Assembly: GCF_004331385.1 (NCBI RefSeq)
Contig: NZ_SJON01000009.1
Coordinates: 1 to 64,000 of the forward strand
Source: Enterobacter quasihormaechei
Lineage (GTDB): Bacteria; Pseudomonadota; Gammaproteobacteria; Enterobacterales; Enterobacteriaceae
Reading direction: 5' to 3'
DNA: 64,000 bases
Within the stretch, counting starts at the first letter, position 1, and each line of letters opens with the position of its first letter. This document shows positions 10,729-18,916 of this stretch, one piece after another. A program made the translations under genes and the position numbers. The notes under the pieces are model-generated. The model had not been told where the DNA came from. It ran no database searches and worked only from the letters and a program-made list of their open reading frames with translations.

Positions 10729-10750
10729 GGCGTTCAGTAAACCGAACGCC
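10729..10750 (-). terminator. Hairpin between the convergent secretion and regulator genes
   Basis: The stem GGCGTTC / GAACGCC has an 8-base loop. A run of six A on the + strand just before it (10723-10728) becomes a T tract for transcripts coming from the minus-strand regulator. It can also stop the secretion operon, which ends at 10724. Confidence 0.75.
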
Positions 10751-10757
10751 GGTCAGA

Positions 10758-11641
10758 TTAGAGTGAAGGCGTCATGTTAAGAGCATGGCGCCGTTCTTTC
10801 GGTACCACGTTGATGTAATGCGTGACGTACGCAAAATAGAGTCCGGTATAATTTTCGACAAGCTCGATAAAGGCCGGATAAACCGACATCCGGCCATCGC
10901 CGCGATCTTAAGATAACCTGCCTCCTGCGCCGATTTGATAATCCGGTTAACATGAATACGCGAAACAAAAAATTCTTTTGCCAGCGTGCTGGCTGAATAC
11001 GCTATCGTGGCGCCGTGTGCGGTTTTATTTTTAATGGCCTGCAAATAGAGATAAAGCATAATCATTCGGCCACCATCTTTATCGATGAACAAGCCTACCT
11101 CCGGAAGCACTTTTTTGAATGTCAATCCGCGGAAAAGATATTCTGCGGCGCGCCGGAAAAAGTTGTGCCTCAGAATGTCATTGTCCATCAGGTTAACATC
11201 AATATTAAATGCCGGGTAAAGAATGCTTACAGGGGTAAACGCTCCGGACATATAGCGCTTAAGCTCATCCAGCCCTTTTTCTGTAGGGGCGATTTTTGTT
11301 TTTCGCCGATCTTCGGTACAACGCCAGGTCTTAATTCGCCCGGTGGTTTTAAGTATGGTGATGATCGCAATAACGCTGTTAGGGCTGGCAATATTATAAC
11401 GAGAGCATAGCGCCTTAATCTCGGAAACCGATTCAGCCTGATTACCAAAAACAAAGCAACACATTGACAGTATTATGTTGAACCGTGATTCCTGAAGCAT
11501 CGTTTTGTAGAATAAGGGCTGTTTTTTATAAATGGCGTCATTGATTCTGTAGTGTTCTCTTATAGCTTCACTAAATCGCGGGTTGTTTTTAATGACATCC
11601 CGTCGATGTAGCAAAGCTCTGGATGAGATGTGATTATCCAT
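10758..11641 (-). pseudogene. Winged-helix transcriptional regulator, frameshifted near its C-terminus
   Basis: The intact N-terminal part has a helix-turn-helix region near residues 60-120 (NIASPNSVIAIITILKTTGRI) and a second one near 215-250 (ASTLAKEFFVSRIHVNRIIKSAQEAGYL). In the main frame the protein ends in 289 residues with a low-quality tail. From about 10900 leftwards another frame reads GDGRMSVYPAFIELVENY and continues to HALNMTPSL with a stop at 10758-10760, which looks like the true C-terminus. The 884-base span becomes divisible by three if one G is restored in the GCGGCG run at 10899-10903, giving about 294 residues. The gene lies tail to tail with the adhesin secretion operon and may regulate it; that is inference. 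I do not recognise a named orthologue. Confidence 0.7.
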
Positions 11642-11926
11642 AGCATTTTCTCTTTTATGTCTGAGCCGATGAGATGAAGTATCCGGTCTTCTTTTTCGGA
11701 ATTTTCATTATACCTTGAGAAAGCCCTGGTTACTGTCGTTATATGCAAAGAAAGTAATATTTATGATGCATATGGATGAGTCGGTTGATTAACGCAAAGA
11801 TGTTCCTGCGTATAACATTGATAACGGTTTATTAACCAAAGGGGGTGCGGTAACATTATTCAATGCGACAAAAAGATTAGCTTTCATCACATGCGGGAAT
11901 GGTGTTTACATTCTCAGGAGCAGGTT

Positions 11927-13384
11927 ATGTCTCAAACTTTACCTTTTATGCAGGGTGCTTGCTACAAGCAACGATTTGTTATTTCAGCCTGCGGTTTCAC
12001 CTTCGAGGGGTATAGCTTGCTCCTTAAGACTTGTGGCGTAAACGTCACGCGACTTCATTTCGAAGAGGATGAAATATGTTCTGCGGACGTTGAAAAAATG
12101 ATGGAAAATCAATCGCCTGAGATTTCCGTTTTTCTGGGTCGTGACGTTGCTGCCTTTCTGGAAAGCCTGAAACGGCTGGTGTCCGTTCTGAATGCACTGC
12201 CGGTTATTTGCAGTGTCACCCTGTATGGTGCAATACCTGAGCGATGGCTTTATGCAACGTTGAGAAGTCTTGTTAATAATACAAAAAAGCTTTCTACGAT
12301 CCGGATAGCGAATATTACAGAAATAATGGGCTGTGTAAAAAATAATGCAGACGTGCGTGCCGACTCATTACGCTTGCTGCGTAACGTACCGGATAAAGAG
12401 GGTAAAGAAAATCTGCATGGTTTAACACATCGCGAGTTAACCGTATTGCTGAATTTTTATCGGGGCGTTTCGATAAAAGAGCAGTGTGAAAGGTTAGGGC
12501 TGTCAGATAAAACGATTTATACCCATCGGAAGGTGGGTTTAGGTAAACTGTATCTTATTCGGGTATGGTTTAGCGACGCGCGCGTATTCAGGAATGAAGT
12601 CTGTGCAGTAAAGAATAAATCACAGGCGTTTTCGGAAACGGAAATAGATGTATTACAGGCGTTACATAAACGGGAAATCTTTGCAGCTTATCAAATTATT
12701 ACTGATGGTGATAAAAAAGGGGTTGGATTTGAAATCCTCTTGCGCTGGAATAAAAACGGTCAGATGCTGAAGCCCGCCCATTTTTTGGGAGGGATAAAAA
12801 ACAGTGAAATATGGCTCAAGCTGACGGCGCTTGTTATCCATGCGGCTGTGTCGGGTATCAATAAATACAATGGGAAATATTATTTTTCGGTTAATATTCC
12901 TCCCCAGCTTGCTTCGGGAAATGCGCTGCCGGGGATGGCAAAAAAGGCCGTCGAAATGTTACTCAAACCGCAGTGGGCCGGGAAGCTGGTCTTTGAACTC
13001 GCTGAAACGATAGACGTGACAAAAGATAAAAATATTCCCGAAACCCTCCAGCGTTTACGCGCCGAGGGTTGTCGGCTTTTTCTGGATGACTGTTTTTCAA
13101 AATATCATGCAATGTTGCCCATCAGACAGATTAATGTCGATGGACTGAAGCTTGACCGCGATATTGTTGAGCACTTTATGGCTAACGACAAAGACTATAG
13201 CATTATAAAAGCGATACAGGTTTATAGCGACATGACGGGAACCGAATGCATTGCGGAAGGCGTCGATAGCGAGGAAAAATTTCAAAAACTTGTCGCGTTA
13301 GGCGTTAAGCGATTTCAGGGCTATTACCTTTCACGGGCAGTGAAAGAAGAGGAGCTGGATAGGATGGTACGGTTATTCAGTTAA
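11927..13384 (+). CDS. LuxR-type HTH and EAL-domain fusion protein
   Basis: I chose ATG 11927 because AGGAG lies 6 bases upstream; an in-frame ATG at 11891 has no such site. The 485-residue protein has an N-terminal region of unknown fold, a LuxR-type HTH near residues 165-210 (LTHRELTVLLNFYRGVSIKE, then DKTIYTHR), and a C-terminal EAL domain (about 240-485). EAL signatures kept are the catalytic E in FEILLRW, the N in VNIPP, E in FELAET, K in LKLD, E in IAEGVD and Q in QGYYLSRA. The loop-6 motif DDFGTGYS is altered to DDCFSKYH, so c-di-GMP hydrolysis may be weak or lost and the domain may act as a sensor. It converges on the ycgZ-ariR small-protein operon. In E. coli that operon is controlled through the EAL protein BluF, which makes this neighbourhood suggestive. 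Confidence 0.88.
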   Translation: MSQTLPFMQGACYKQRFVISACGFTFEGYSLLLKTCGVNVTRLHFEEDEICSADVEKMMENQSPEISVFLGRDVAAFLESLKRLVSVLNALPVICSVTLYGAIPERWLYATLRSLVNNTKKLSTIRIANITEIMGCVKNNADVRADSLRLLRNVPDKEGKENLHGLTHRELTVLLNFYRGVSIKEQCERLGLSDKTIYTHRKVGLGKLYLIRVWFSDARVFRNEVCAVKNKSQAFSETEIDVLQALHKREIFAAYQIITDGDKKGVGFEILLRWNKNGQMLKPAHFLGGIKNSEIWLKLTALVIHAAVSGINKYNGKYYFSVNIPPQLASGNALPGMAKKAVEMLLKPQWAGKLVFELAETIDVTKDKNIPETLQRLRAEGCRLFLDDCFSKYHAMLPIRQINVDGLKLDRDIVEHFMANDKDYSIIKAIQVYSDMTGTECIAEGVDSEEKFQKLVALGVKRFQGYYLSRAVKEEELDRMVRLFS

Positions 13385-13396
13385 TCGCCTCACTAT

Positions 13397-13434
13397 GCGG
13401 GTAGTACGACATACTTAAGTATTCGACCACCCGC
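13397..13434. terminator. Long inverted repeat between convergent genes
   Basis: GCGGGT and ACCCGC flank an imperfect palindrome centred on ATACTTAAGTAT. Six A follow on the + strand. It lies between the EAL gene and the ariR stop and probably ends transcription from one or both sides. Confidence 0.5.
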
Positions 13435-13469
13435 AAAAAACAGGCACTCACCGCCGCAATAATGACTTC

Positions 13470-13757
13470 TCAGATATCATCGCGAGTAAAACCGACAACA
13501 ATTTCAAGCGTGTTACGAATGACATCGCAGGCTTCAGGCTCTTCGGTAATTTCCAGGGCATGAATCAGTTGCAGAATAATCTCTTTATTCGAGAGATTGT
13601 CACCGGTAAGCAGAATACAGCGTATTGCTGAGCCCAACACTTCAGCCTCACCATTGAGATGCCTTCCGGCGTTAAGGAAATGTTCTGCCAGTCCTTTATC
13701 GTGCAGTGCTTCAAAATTATACGTCTGCTGCGTCATCGCTTTACTCATGGTGGTCAC
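13470..13757 (-). CDS. ariR: AriR/YmgB-like biofilm and acid-resistance regulator
   Basis: The 95-residue protein resembles E. coli AriR (YmgB): the pattern LAEHF, then EAEVLGSAI, LLTGDNLSNKEIILQLIHALE and the end DVIRNTLEIV with a final DD follows the known protein closely. AriR is a small helical dimer linked to biofilm formation, acid resistance and the Rcs phosphorelay. It is the last gene of a minus-strand operon with the two genes to its right, in the place it holds in the E. coli ycgZ-ymgA-ariR operon. Start choice is uncertain because MTTMSKAM offers several Met codons. Confidence 0.8.
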   Translation of the reverse strand: MTTMSKAMTQQTYNFEALHDKGLAEHFLNAGRHLNGEAEVLGSAIRCILLTGDNLSNKEIILQLIHALEITEEPEACDVIRNTLEIVVGFTRDDI

Positions 13758-13771
13758 CGTGTCGGTTAAAA

Positions 13772-14071
13772 TTAGTGTTTCTTGTCTGGTGTCAGAAGCG
13801 TAGTGTGGCTGAAGAGAGAGCGCATGCGACCAATTTCATAGTCGCCCATCACTCTTCCACGATCGTGCGATACGCCGGTTACCCGCTGGCGCACTTCATC
13901 TTCAGCAGCAATCAATGCATTTTTACGTTCATCATTTGATTCAACGTTAGCCATTGCCCGCAGGCGATTAGCAAGAGACGCAAAGGTAATGGGTCCGTTC
14001 TCTTTTATGATGGATAAAACGGCCTCACCGATAAGGTCATCCTTAAGTCGTTCAAATTTAGTTCTATGCAT
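13772..14071 (-). CDS. Small helical protein in the ycgZ-ariR operon
   Basis: A 99-residue mostly helical, charged protein occupying the position of E. coli ymgA between ycgZ and ariR. I cannot align it to YmgA with confidence beyond a short IGEAVLSII-like stretch, so no symbol is given. It is 14 bases upstream of ariR and shares its direction, so co-transcription is likely. In E. coli the operon products act on the Rcs system downstream of BluR; the same role here is inference. Confidence 0.6.
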   Translation of the reverse strand: MHRTKFERLKDDLIGEAVLSIIKENGPITFASLANRLRAMANVESNDERKNALIAAEDEVRQRVTGVSHDRGRVMGDYEIGRMRSLFSHTTLLTPDKKH

Positions 14072-14189
14072 AGCTTCAATCTCAATCTGCTACACGCGCC
14101 AGGCTGTAGCATGGGGTTAGTCATCGCATCCAGAGTCTCTATTCTCACTCAGCATGACTAACTTAGTAAGTTAAAAAACAGTGTTCAGG

Positions 14190-14429
14190 TTAACGCTCGA
14201 AGAAGAGGGCAATCAGACCGTTATAGTGCGCTTTTTCAACGTCAGACGTTGATTCTTCGATTCTGCGCAGCAGCTTTGTACAAATTGTCATTCTGCTCAA
14301 TTGTACATTTTCTTTGATGATCTCACTGACGATGGCGCCAAGGGTTTCCTGCTGTGTTGGCACGTTATCCTTGTTAAAATACAGAGTAATAGCGCTTTCT
14401 GCTGTTGAAGGAGCATGGTTGCGACGCAT
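14190..14429 (-). CDS. ycgZ: YcgZ-like small regulatory protein
   Basis: The 79-residue protein matches E. coli YcgZ along its length: ITLYFNK, then TQQETLGAIVSEI, LSRMTICTKLL, and HYNGLIALFFE at the end. YcgZ is a two-component-system connector that affects Rcs-dependent colanic acid and curli. It is the first gene of the minus-strand operon. The stretch 14430-14596 upstream has no gene and should hold the operon promoter. Confidence 0.82.
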   Translation of the reverse strand: MRRNHAPSTAESAITLYFNKDNVPTQQETLGAIVSEIIKENVQLSRMTICTKLLRRIEESTSDVEKAHYNGLIALFFER

Positions 14430-14584
14430 AATTTTCCACCGTTGACAAACAATTTTGTAACATCATTGGCATCGAATTTATACCATTCAGTTAAATCTGT
14501 ACACATAAATTGTACAAGTTTTTCGTAAGGATCGGGCTTTCGCCATGAGAACTATCAAAATTAGGGGGGAGTAAGCGGTAAAAG

Positions 14585-14612
14585 AGGGGAAAAAGAAGGC
14601 CCCGGAGGGCCT
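14585..14612 (-). terminator. Terminator of the YqjD/ElaB-like gene
   Basis: Stem AGGCCC / GGGCCT with loop CGGA at 14597-14612. On the minus strand it is followed by a T-rich tract (TTCTTTTTCCCC). It lies 4 bases beyond the stop of the gene at 14617-14889. Confidence 0.75.
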
Positions 14613-14616
14613 GAAA

Positions 14617-14889
14617 TTATTTACGTCCCAGCAGAAGTCCCAGAACGATACCTACCGCACCCGCAGCGATTAAGCCCGTTAACGGGTTGTTTCTGACGGC
14701 CTCAGTGACGTCCGAGACGGCGTCACTGGCCTGGGCAGCATATTTTTTCGCAGCACCCTTCACCTGGTGTTTAGGGGAATCAACGAATTCACCAAACTGC
14801 TGCTGTGCAGAGCCGGACAATTCATCAAGTTTGTTTTTGGCTTTATCGCCAGCGTATTGTGCATTTTTATCAGTGTCGAAATCAGACAT
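14617..14889 (-). CDS. YqjD/ElaB-like glycine-zipper membrane anchor protein
   Basis: The 90-residue protein has a hydrophilic helical N-terminal part (DKAKNKLDELSGSAQQQFGE) and a C-terminal membrane helix with a glycine zipper (NNPLTGLIAAGAVGIVLGLL then GRK). This layout is that of the E. coli ElaB/YqjD/YgaM family, tail-anchored inner-membrane proteins of stationary phase that are reported to bind ribosomes. The N-terminus also recalls CsbD-like stress proteins. A good AAGGAGG-type ribosome site (minus strand) precedes the start, and a terminator follows the stop. Confidence 0.75.
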   Translation of the reverse strand: MSDFDTDKNAQYAGDKAKNKLDELSGSAQQQFGEFVDSPKHQVKGAAKKYAAQASDAVSDVTEAVRNNPLTGLIAAGAVGIVLGLLLGRK

Positions 14890-15077
14890 TCTTACCTCCT
14901 TTTGTTGACAGTCTAAGGATAGCCGCTGTTTGCAAGAGTGAGAGGGAATTCACTAAAATCGGCATCCGATGACTCATTTTTAGGATATGTCTTTCTTACA
15001 CGGCCACCATTACTCCCGAAGGGGAAAGATGATGGATATTTCCCTCGCCGTCTTTTTATACGCAGCGGGACGAGGGA

Positions 15078-15695
15078 TTATTTCTGGCGTTCGTTAGCGC
15101 GAAAGGTAACGTAATAGCCAAGGGATGCAGCCAGGCACAGCATATAGCCGAACGATTCCGAACCTTCCTCTACGGCGTTTTTCACGACACGAATATAGCC
15201 ATGCTCCAGGATGGTGTGCCACAGGGCCTGCATGCCAAAGAGTCGCGAGAAAACTAGCACGGCCAGCAAGCCGCTCAACAAAATGCCATACCAGGGGGAC
15301 TGGGTGTATTTTGCCAGCTGTTCCAGGGTAGCGCGAATATGCATAACGGGACGAATTAAGGCCAGCAGAGCGGTAATGAGGGCGAACCATACCCAGCTCC
15401 CGTGAGCAAGAAGATCAAAAAGCGCATCAAGTTCCCGAATTAACATCGTCAGGAAAAATCCGCCCACCAGAATATTGCAGTAACGCATGGATTCGTCCAT
15501 TTTTGCCAGACGAAAATGGAGAAAGACGATGGTCGCTAATACGGTTTCCTGCATAATTTCCGTCAGTGATAATTCCGGAATATCATGACCAACAAACCGC
15601 ATATCAACCCAAAGACACAGTATAATAAGTGCGCAAGCTGCCGCCGCGCCAACGAAGAATAAAAAGCTTTTTAGTACAATCATTAACACCACCAT
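15078..15695 (-). CDS. Multi-spanning membrane protein of unknown function
   Basis: The 205-residue protein has about six hydrophobic segments: near residues 5-28, 45-62, 75-92, 98-118, 137-155 and 180-198. Several charged residues sit between them (EIMQE, HFRLAKMDES). I do not recognise the family. The start at 15695 or at the in-frame ATG 15683 are both possible; GGTGGT lies a few bases before the latter. It is the last host gene before the prophage on this side. 15716-15871 holds no gene. Confidence 0.6.
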   Translation of the reverse strand: MVVLMIVLKSFLFFVGAAAACALIILCLWVDMRFVGHDIPELSLTEIMQETVLATIVFLHFRLAKMDESMRYCNILVGGFFLTMLIRELDALFDLLAHGSWVWFALITALLALIRPVMHIRATLEQLAKYTQSPWYGILLSGLLAVLVFSRLFGMQALWHTILEHGYIRVVKNAVEEGSESFGYMLCLAASLGYYVTFRANERQK

Positions 15696-15871
15696 TTTGT
15701 TTGTAGCAGGTATGTTAGGTGACGAGAATGTTATTTCTGTTCACATCGTGCCATATAAGTGTGGATTTTTAACATTACGAGCTAAATAGGTTTCGCAGCG
15801 GCAAAAGTAAACCGTAAATATCATTTGCACCGTTTAGGCTGTTTGCTTATTTCAACGTTTTTTTCTTGTGG

Positions 15872-15901
15872 TTTACAGAGCAATAGCATACGAGGTACCA
15901 T
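15872..15901 (+). promoter_or_regulatory. Displaced original frmR promoter at the left prophage end
   Basis: TTTACA at 15872-15877 and TACCAT at 15896-15901 are separated by 18 bases and run straight into the FrmR-type operator ATACCCCCCTATAGTA. The right prophage end carries the same arrangement in front of frmR, so this is most simply the host frmR promoter cut off from its gene by integration. It now points into the prophage. Confidence 0.6.
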
Positions 15902-15915
15902 ACCCCCCTATAGTA
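15900..15915 (+). repeat. attL core, identical to attR core
   Basis: ATACCCCCCTATAGTA, the 16-bp sequence shared with 32793-32808. It has the form of a FrmR/RcnR-family operator (A/T-flanked C tract followed by TATAGTA). Confidence 0.75.
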
Positions 15916-15960
15916 GTGGGGTGTGGTTTTAAGCCATTGATATTATTGGTTTATTTTTGA

Positions 15961-16700
15961 TTATTTTGTTTTCAGGGGCATATTGGGGGCAAACCCTAAC
16001 CGCTCGTTTAACAGCTCCACTTGCTCACCGTCAAACTCCTTGATCCAGGCAGAATACACCCGATACACCATCTCAGCATCTTCGTGCCCGAGCTGGCTGG
16101 CGATGAACGAAGGGTTTGCTCCAGCCGCAAGTGACCAGCATGCGTAAGTGTGTCGTGACTCATACGGCGTGCGTCGGCGAATACCGGCCTTTTTCACCGA
16201 GGCATCCCAGCGATCGGTAATTGACTGCGTAGAAAAATAATTACCCGGATTTTTTGTCCCCAGGCGCGGCAGAAACACAAAACGCTTCCTCTGTACTTCA
16301 GACTTACCATACTCCCTGAAATGCTGAACGATCTCCGTGTCAGGCAAATGGCCAGTGAGGGTATATTGTGCACGCAGCGCATCAAGCGCAGGAGCGAGAA
16401 GGGTGATTATTCGATCCCCAGCCTTAGTCTTGGGCGGTACAAAATCACCCTGGCCCGTCAGGTTGCGCTGGATATGAACCTTTCCTGCATCAAGATCAAC
16501 ATCATCCCACGACAGTGCCGCAATCTCACCGTGACGGGGGCCGGCACCGATGGCGAACTGCCACATGTTTTTGTCCTGACCCGTCAGGGCCAGCATCATC
16601 GTGGCGTATTCATCACGCTGTAACGGATCCGGTTTCTTACGGTCCTTGTGCAGCTTTGTGATGTGCTCAAACGGTTTATCGGTGATGAATCGGCTACGGT
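15961..16700 (-). pseudogene. int: Phage tyrosine integrase, N-terminal domains missing
   Basis: The catalytic domain of a lambdoid tyrosine recombinase is present: GPRHGEIAAL (box I Arg), the K-containing beta turn (PPKTKAGDR), YESRHTYACWS (box II, with Y in place of the usual H, as in several lambdoid integrases), GHEDAEM and the nucleophile in MVYRVYSAW. Recognisable integrase sequence starts only at about RFITDKPFEHITKLHKDRKK, near 16700. The arm-binding and most of the core-binding domain are absent. The open frame continues to 16812, but that part runs antisense to the adjoining YdaT-like remnant and is not integrase. A deletion joined the two genes. The protein should not support normal excision. 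The gene reads outward towards the left attachment site, as expected. Confidence 0.85.
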
Positions 16701-17126
16701 GAACAAATATCCGCTGGCGTTGAGTCATGGGCGCATGAGGCTGGCTGGAAAACAGTAGGCGTTCGCTTCGCTGATGAATATCAACGCAGGGGGGGCGGCA
16801 AACTAATACCACCAGCGACGGACGAGCAGAGCATACGTAACGCTAAACAACGCGTAAAGCGCATCTTCGGCTTAGGTGGGCCTCGTTACGTCAAGATGGC
16901 GGCAGAGCTATCAGACGTCGCTTTGCGAGCCATGCCAACACGCAAGCGCTTAGAGCTGGAAAAACCTCATTCGCCTGAACTGGCTAAAGCGAAAGTCATG
17001 GAGTCGTTCGGTGCGGCTATGTCGGCTGTTTCGGTCAGATGCCCCACAGCAACAGTGAAGCTGAACAGGCTTATCGACGAACTTCAGGCGTTGATTCCAA
17101 TAGCAGAATTACTGATGTCAGTTTAA
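16689..17126 (+). pseudogene. YdaT-like early phage protein, 5' end lost
   Basis: The frame is open from 16689 and encodes SAGVESWAHEAGWKTV, then IRNAKQRVKRIFGLGG and AAELSDVALRAMP. The spacing of RN..(K)IF..and the following helix ending AMP recalls the YdaT toxin/CII-position proteins of Rac and related prophages. The location, directly before the O-like replication gene, also fits. About ten N-terminal residues, including the start codon, seem lost at the joint with the integrase near 16700. An internal ATG at 16896 could still give a 76-residue product. The family call rests on recollection of the pattern and is moderate. Confidence 0.5.
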
Positions 17127-17166
17127 GTGGCGGGATCACCCGTAATGATTTCGCAGGAGTAGCAGT

Positions 17167-17976
17167 ATGAGTATGTCCTTGATGGTTCAGGCCATGAAAG
17201 CGAGGGTGGGAAATCCCCTCCGTAAGCTGGTGCTGATAAAGCTCGCAGATAACGCCAGTGATACGGGGGAATGTTGGCCGGCAGTGGCAACGATAGCGTA
17301 TGAATGCGAGATATCTTCTCGCTCAGTTCAGACACATATCCGGCAGCTCGTGAAGGATGGATTTGTTCGAGTTGAAGAGCGAAGAGATTCAAGCGGCGTT
17401 AACCGATCCAATATCTATCACCTGACCTTTAACAATGAGGGTGAAAATCCTGCACCCTATCAGAAACAGGCTCAAAAGCAGGGTGCAGGAGCTGCACCCT
17501 ATGGTGCAAATGGTGCAGGGTGGGAGGGTGAAGGAGCTGCACCCCCTGGTGCAAATGGTGCAGGGGGGGAGGGTGCAGGAGATTCACCCAGAATCAGTCA
17601 GTTATTAGATCCAGTCAAAGAACCTAAAACCCCCCTTAATCCCCCCAAGGGGAATTTGGCGAAAACTAAATTCGATCCTCTCGCGGTTGAACTTCCTGAT
17701 TGGCTCTCCTGCGCGTTATGGGTTGAGTGGGTGGAGTATCGCAAGGCATTACGTAAGCCGATAAAAACCCCTCAGGGTGCTAAAGGCTCGATTAGGGAGC
17801 TGGAGAGATATCGAAGCCAGGGCATTCCGCCTGAGGTGGTCATTCGTCACAGCATCGCTCGGGAGTATCAGGGGTTATACCCGCCAAGCAATTTCAATAT
17901 GGCTCAGACGAGCCGACCTGACATTACCAGCGTTTCAAAACCAGATAGCTCAATTCCTGACGGCTTTACGGGGTGA
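17167..17976 (+). CDS. Phage replication initiator (lambda O-like, helix-turn-helix)
   Basis: The 269-residue protein begins with a winged-helix domain (residues about 1-85; MVQAMKARVGNPLRKLVLIKLAD, SSRSVQTHIRQLVKDGFVRV), typical of lambdoid origin-binding proteins that pair with a DnaC-like loader. AGGAG precedes ATG 17167 at suitable distance. In the middle, a glycine- and alanine-rich linker is encoded by 45-bp tandem repeats that may be the origin iterons. The C-terminal part (from DWLSCALWVEWVEYRKALRK) looks like a partner-binding domain. The stop overlaps the DnaC-like gene by GTGA. Confidence 0.82.
   Translation: MSMSLMVQAMKARVGNPLRKLVLIKLADNASDTGECWPAVATIAYECEISSRSVQTHIRQLVKDGFVRVEERRDSSGVNRSNIYHLTFNNEGENPAPYQKQAQKQGAGAAPYGANGAGWEGEGAAPPGANGAGGEGAGDSPRISQLLDPVKEPKTPLNPPKGNLAKTKFDPLAVELPDWLSCALWVEWVEYRKALRKPIKTPQGAKGSIRELERYRSQGIPPEVVIRHSIAREYQGLYPPSNFNMAQTSRPDITSVSKPDSSIPDGFTG
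17451..17590 (+). repeat. Iteron-like repeats inside the O-like gene, candidate phage origin
   Basis: Two tandem 45-bp units (17488-17532 and 17533-17577) differ at few positions and contain the palindromic pieces GGAGCTGCACC and GGTGCA. Further GGTGCAG/CTGCACC copies flank them (17451-17457, 17482-17487, 17572-17577). The period of exactly 15 codons keeps the reading frame (GAAPYGANGAGWEGE, GAAPPGANGAGGEGA). Lambda also carries its origin iterons within gene O. Confidence 0.6.
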
Positions 17977-17978
17977 AC

Positions 17979-18698
17979 ATGCGTGATACGGCTGACGTGT
18001 TAAAACGGCTTCAGAAAATTGTCCCTGCCGGAGTACAGCCCAAGTTCTCCAGTGCTGAGGAGCTTATGGCATGGCACCAGGAAGAGGCGCGCAAGCACTC
18101 AGAAAAGCTGAACCAGGAGAACAGCCGTACCAGGTTAGAAAAGACACTCGGGCGCTCGGGCATTCGTGAACGTTATCAAAACTGCACGTTCAAAAATTAT
18201 TCGGTAGTGAATGATGGCCAGCGCAAAGCGTTGTCTTTGGCTAAATCCTGGCTGAATAATTTCGGATCCGGCTGCGCATGTTTCGTTTTCAGTGGCAGCC
18301 CTGGGACGGGTAAAAACCATCTTGCTGCAGCGATAGGAAATGCTCTCCTGGCACAGCACAAAAGCGTTCTGATTATTACCGTTGCTGACCTCATGACCGA
18401 GTTCAAAGCGGGGTTCAGTAGTGGAAAATCAGAGGCCGAGCTGATGGAGCAGATGTCGCGCGTCGATTTGCTTGTTCTAGATGAAGTTGGCGTTCAGATG
18501 TACTCACAATACGAAAAGGTGATTTTGCATCAGGTCATTGATCGACGAACGGCAATGCTTAAACCCGTCGGGGTGCTGACCAATCTTAAGGAGGTAGAGT
18601 TAACGCAGACTATAGGGGAGAGGGCGCTTGATCGTCTTCGAATGGGTGGGGGGATGTGGGTGAATTTCGATTGGCCAAGCTATCGTGGCTGTCGCTGA
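17979..18698 (+). CDS. DnaC-like helicase loader (phage P analogue)
   Basis: An AAA+ ATPase of the DnaC/IstB type, 239 residues. It has Walker A SGSPGTGKNHLAAAIGNAL, Walker B LLVLDEVG and the sensor region VGVLTNL. It should load the host DnaB helicase at the phage origin together with the upstream initiator. ATG 17979 is taken as start, but GTG 17973, which overlaps the preceding TGA, is equally possible. The 200 bases after the stop (18699-18904) show no gene and are AT-rich. Confidence 0.85.
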   Translation: MRDTADVLKRLQKIVPAGVQPKFSSAEELMAWHQEEARKHSEKLNQENSRTRLEKTLGRSGIRERYQNCTFKNYSVVNDGQRKALSLAKSWLNNFGSGCACFVFSGSPGTGKNHLAAAIGNALLAQHKSVLIITVADLMTEFKAGFSSGKSEAELMEQMSRVDLLVLDEVGVQMYSQYEKVILHQVIDRRTAMLKPVGVLTNLKEVELTQTIGERALDRLRMGGGMWVNFDWPSYRGCR

Positions 18699-18916
18699 TA
18701 GTTTTTCCCAAAGTAAAATCATATAACGAACGTAATGATGTAATTTATTACCCCTCGGCAAAAACGATATTTTATTCAATATATTCTTTAAGAAAAGGGT
18801 AGAAAGAGTCTAAACTGTCTTAGAACCTTGAGTATGTTCATGCGCTTTAAGTTGCATTTTAGTATGTATTTATATTGTTGGACTCGTAAAAAATTTCGAT
18901 TTGAATGGAGATCAAA

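Noticed and set aside
15961-16812. Taking the 283-codon integrase frame as a complete gene
   Set aside because: The first 39 or so residues are antisense to the YdaT-like remnant and unlike any integrase; arm-binding and core-binding domains are missing.
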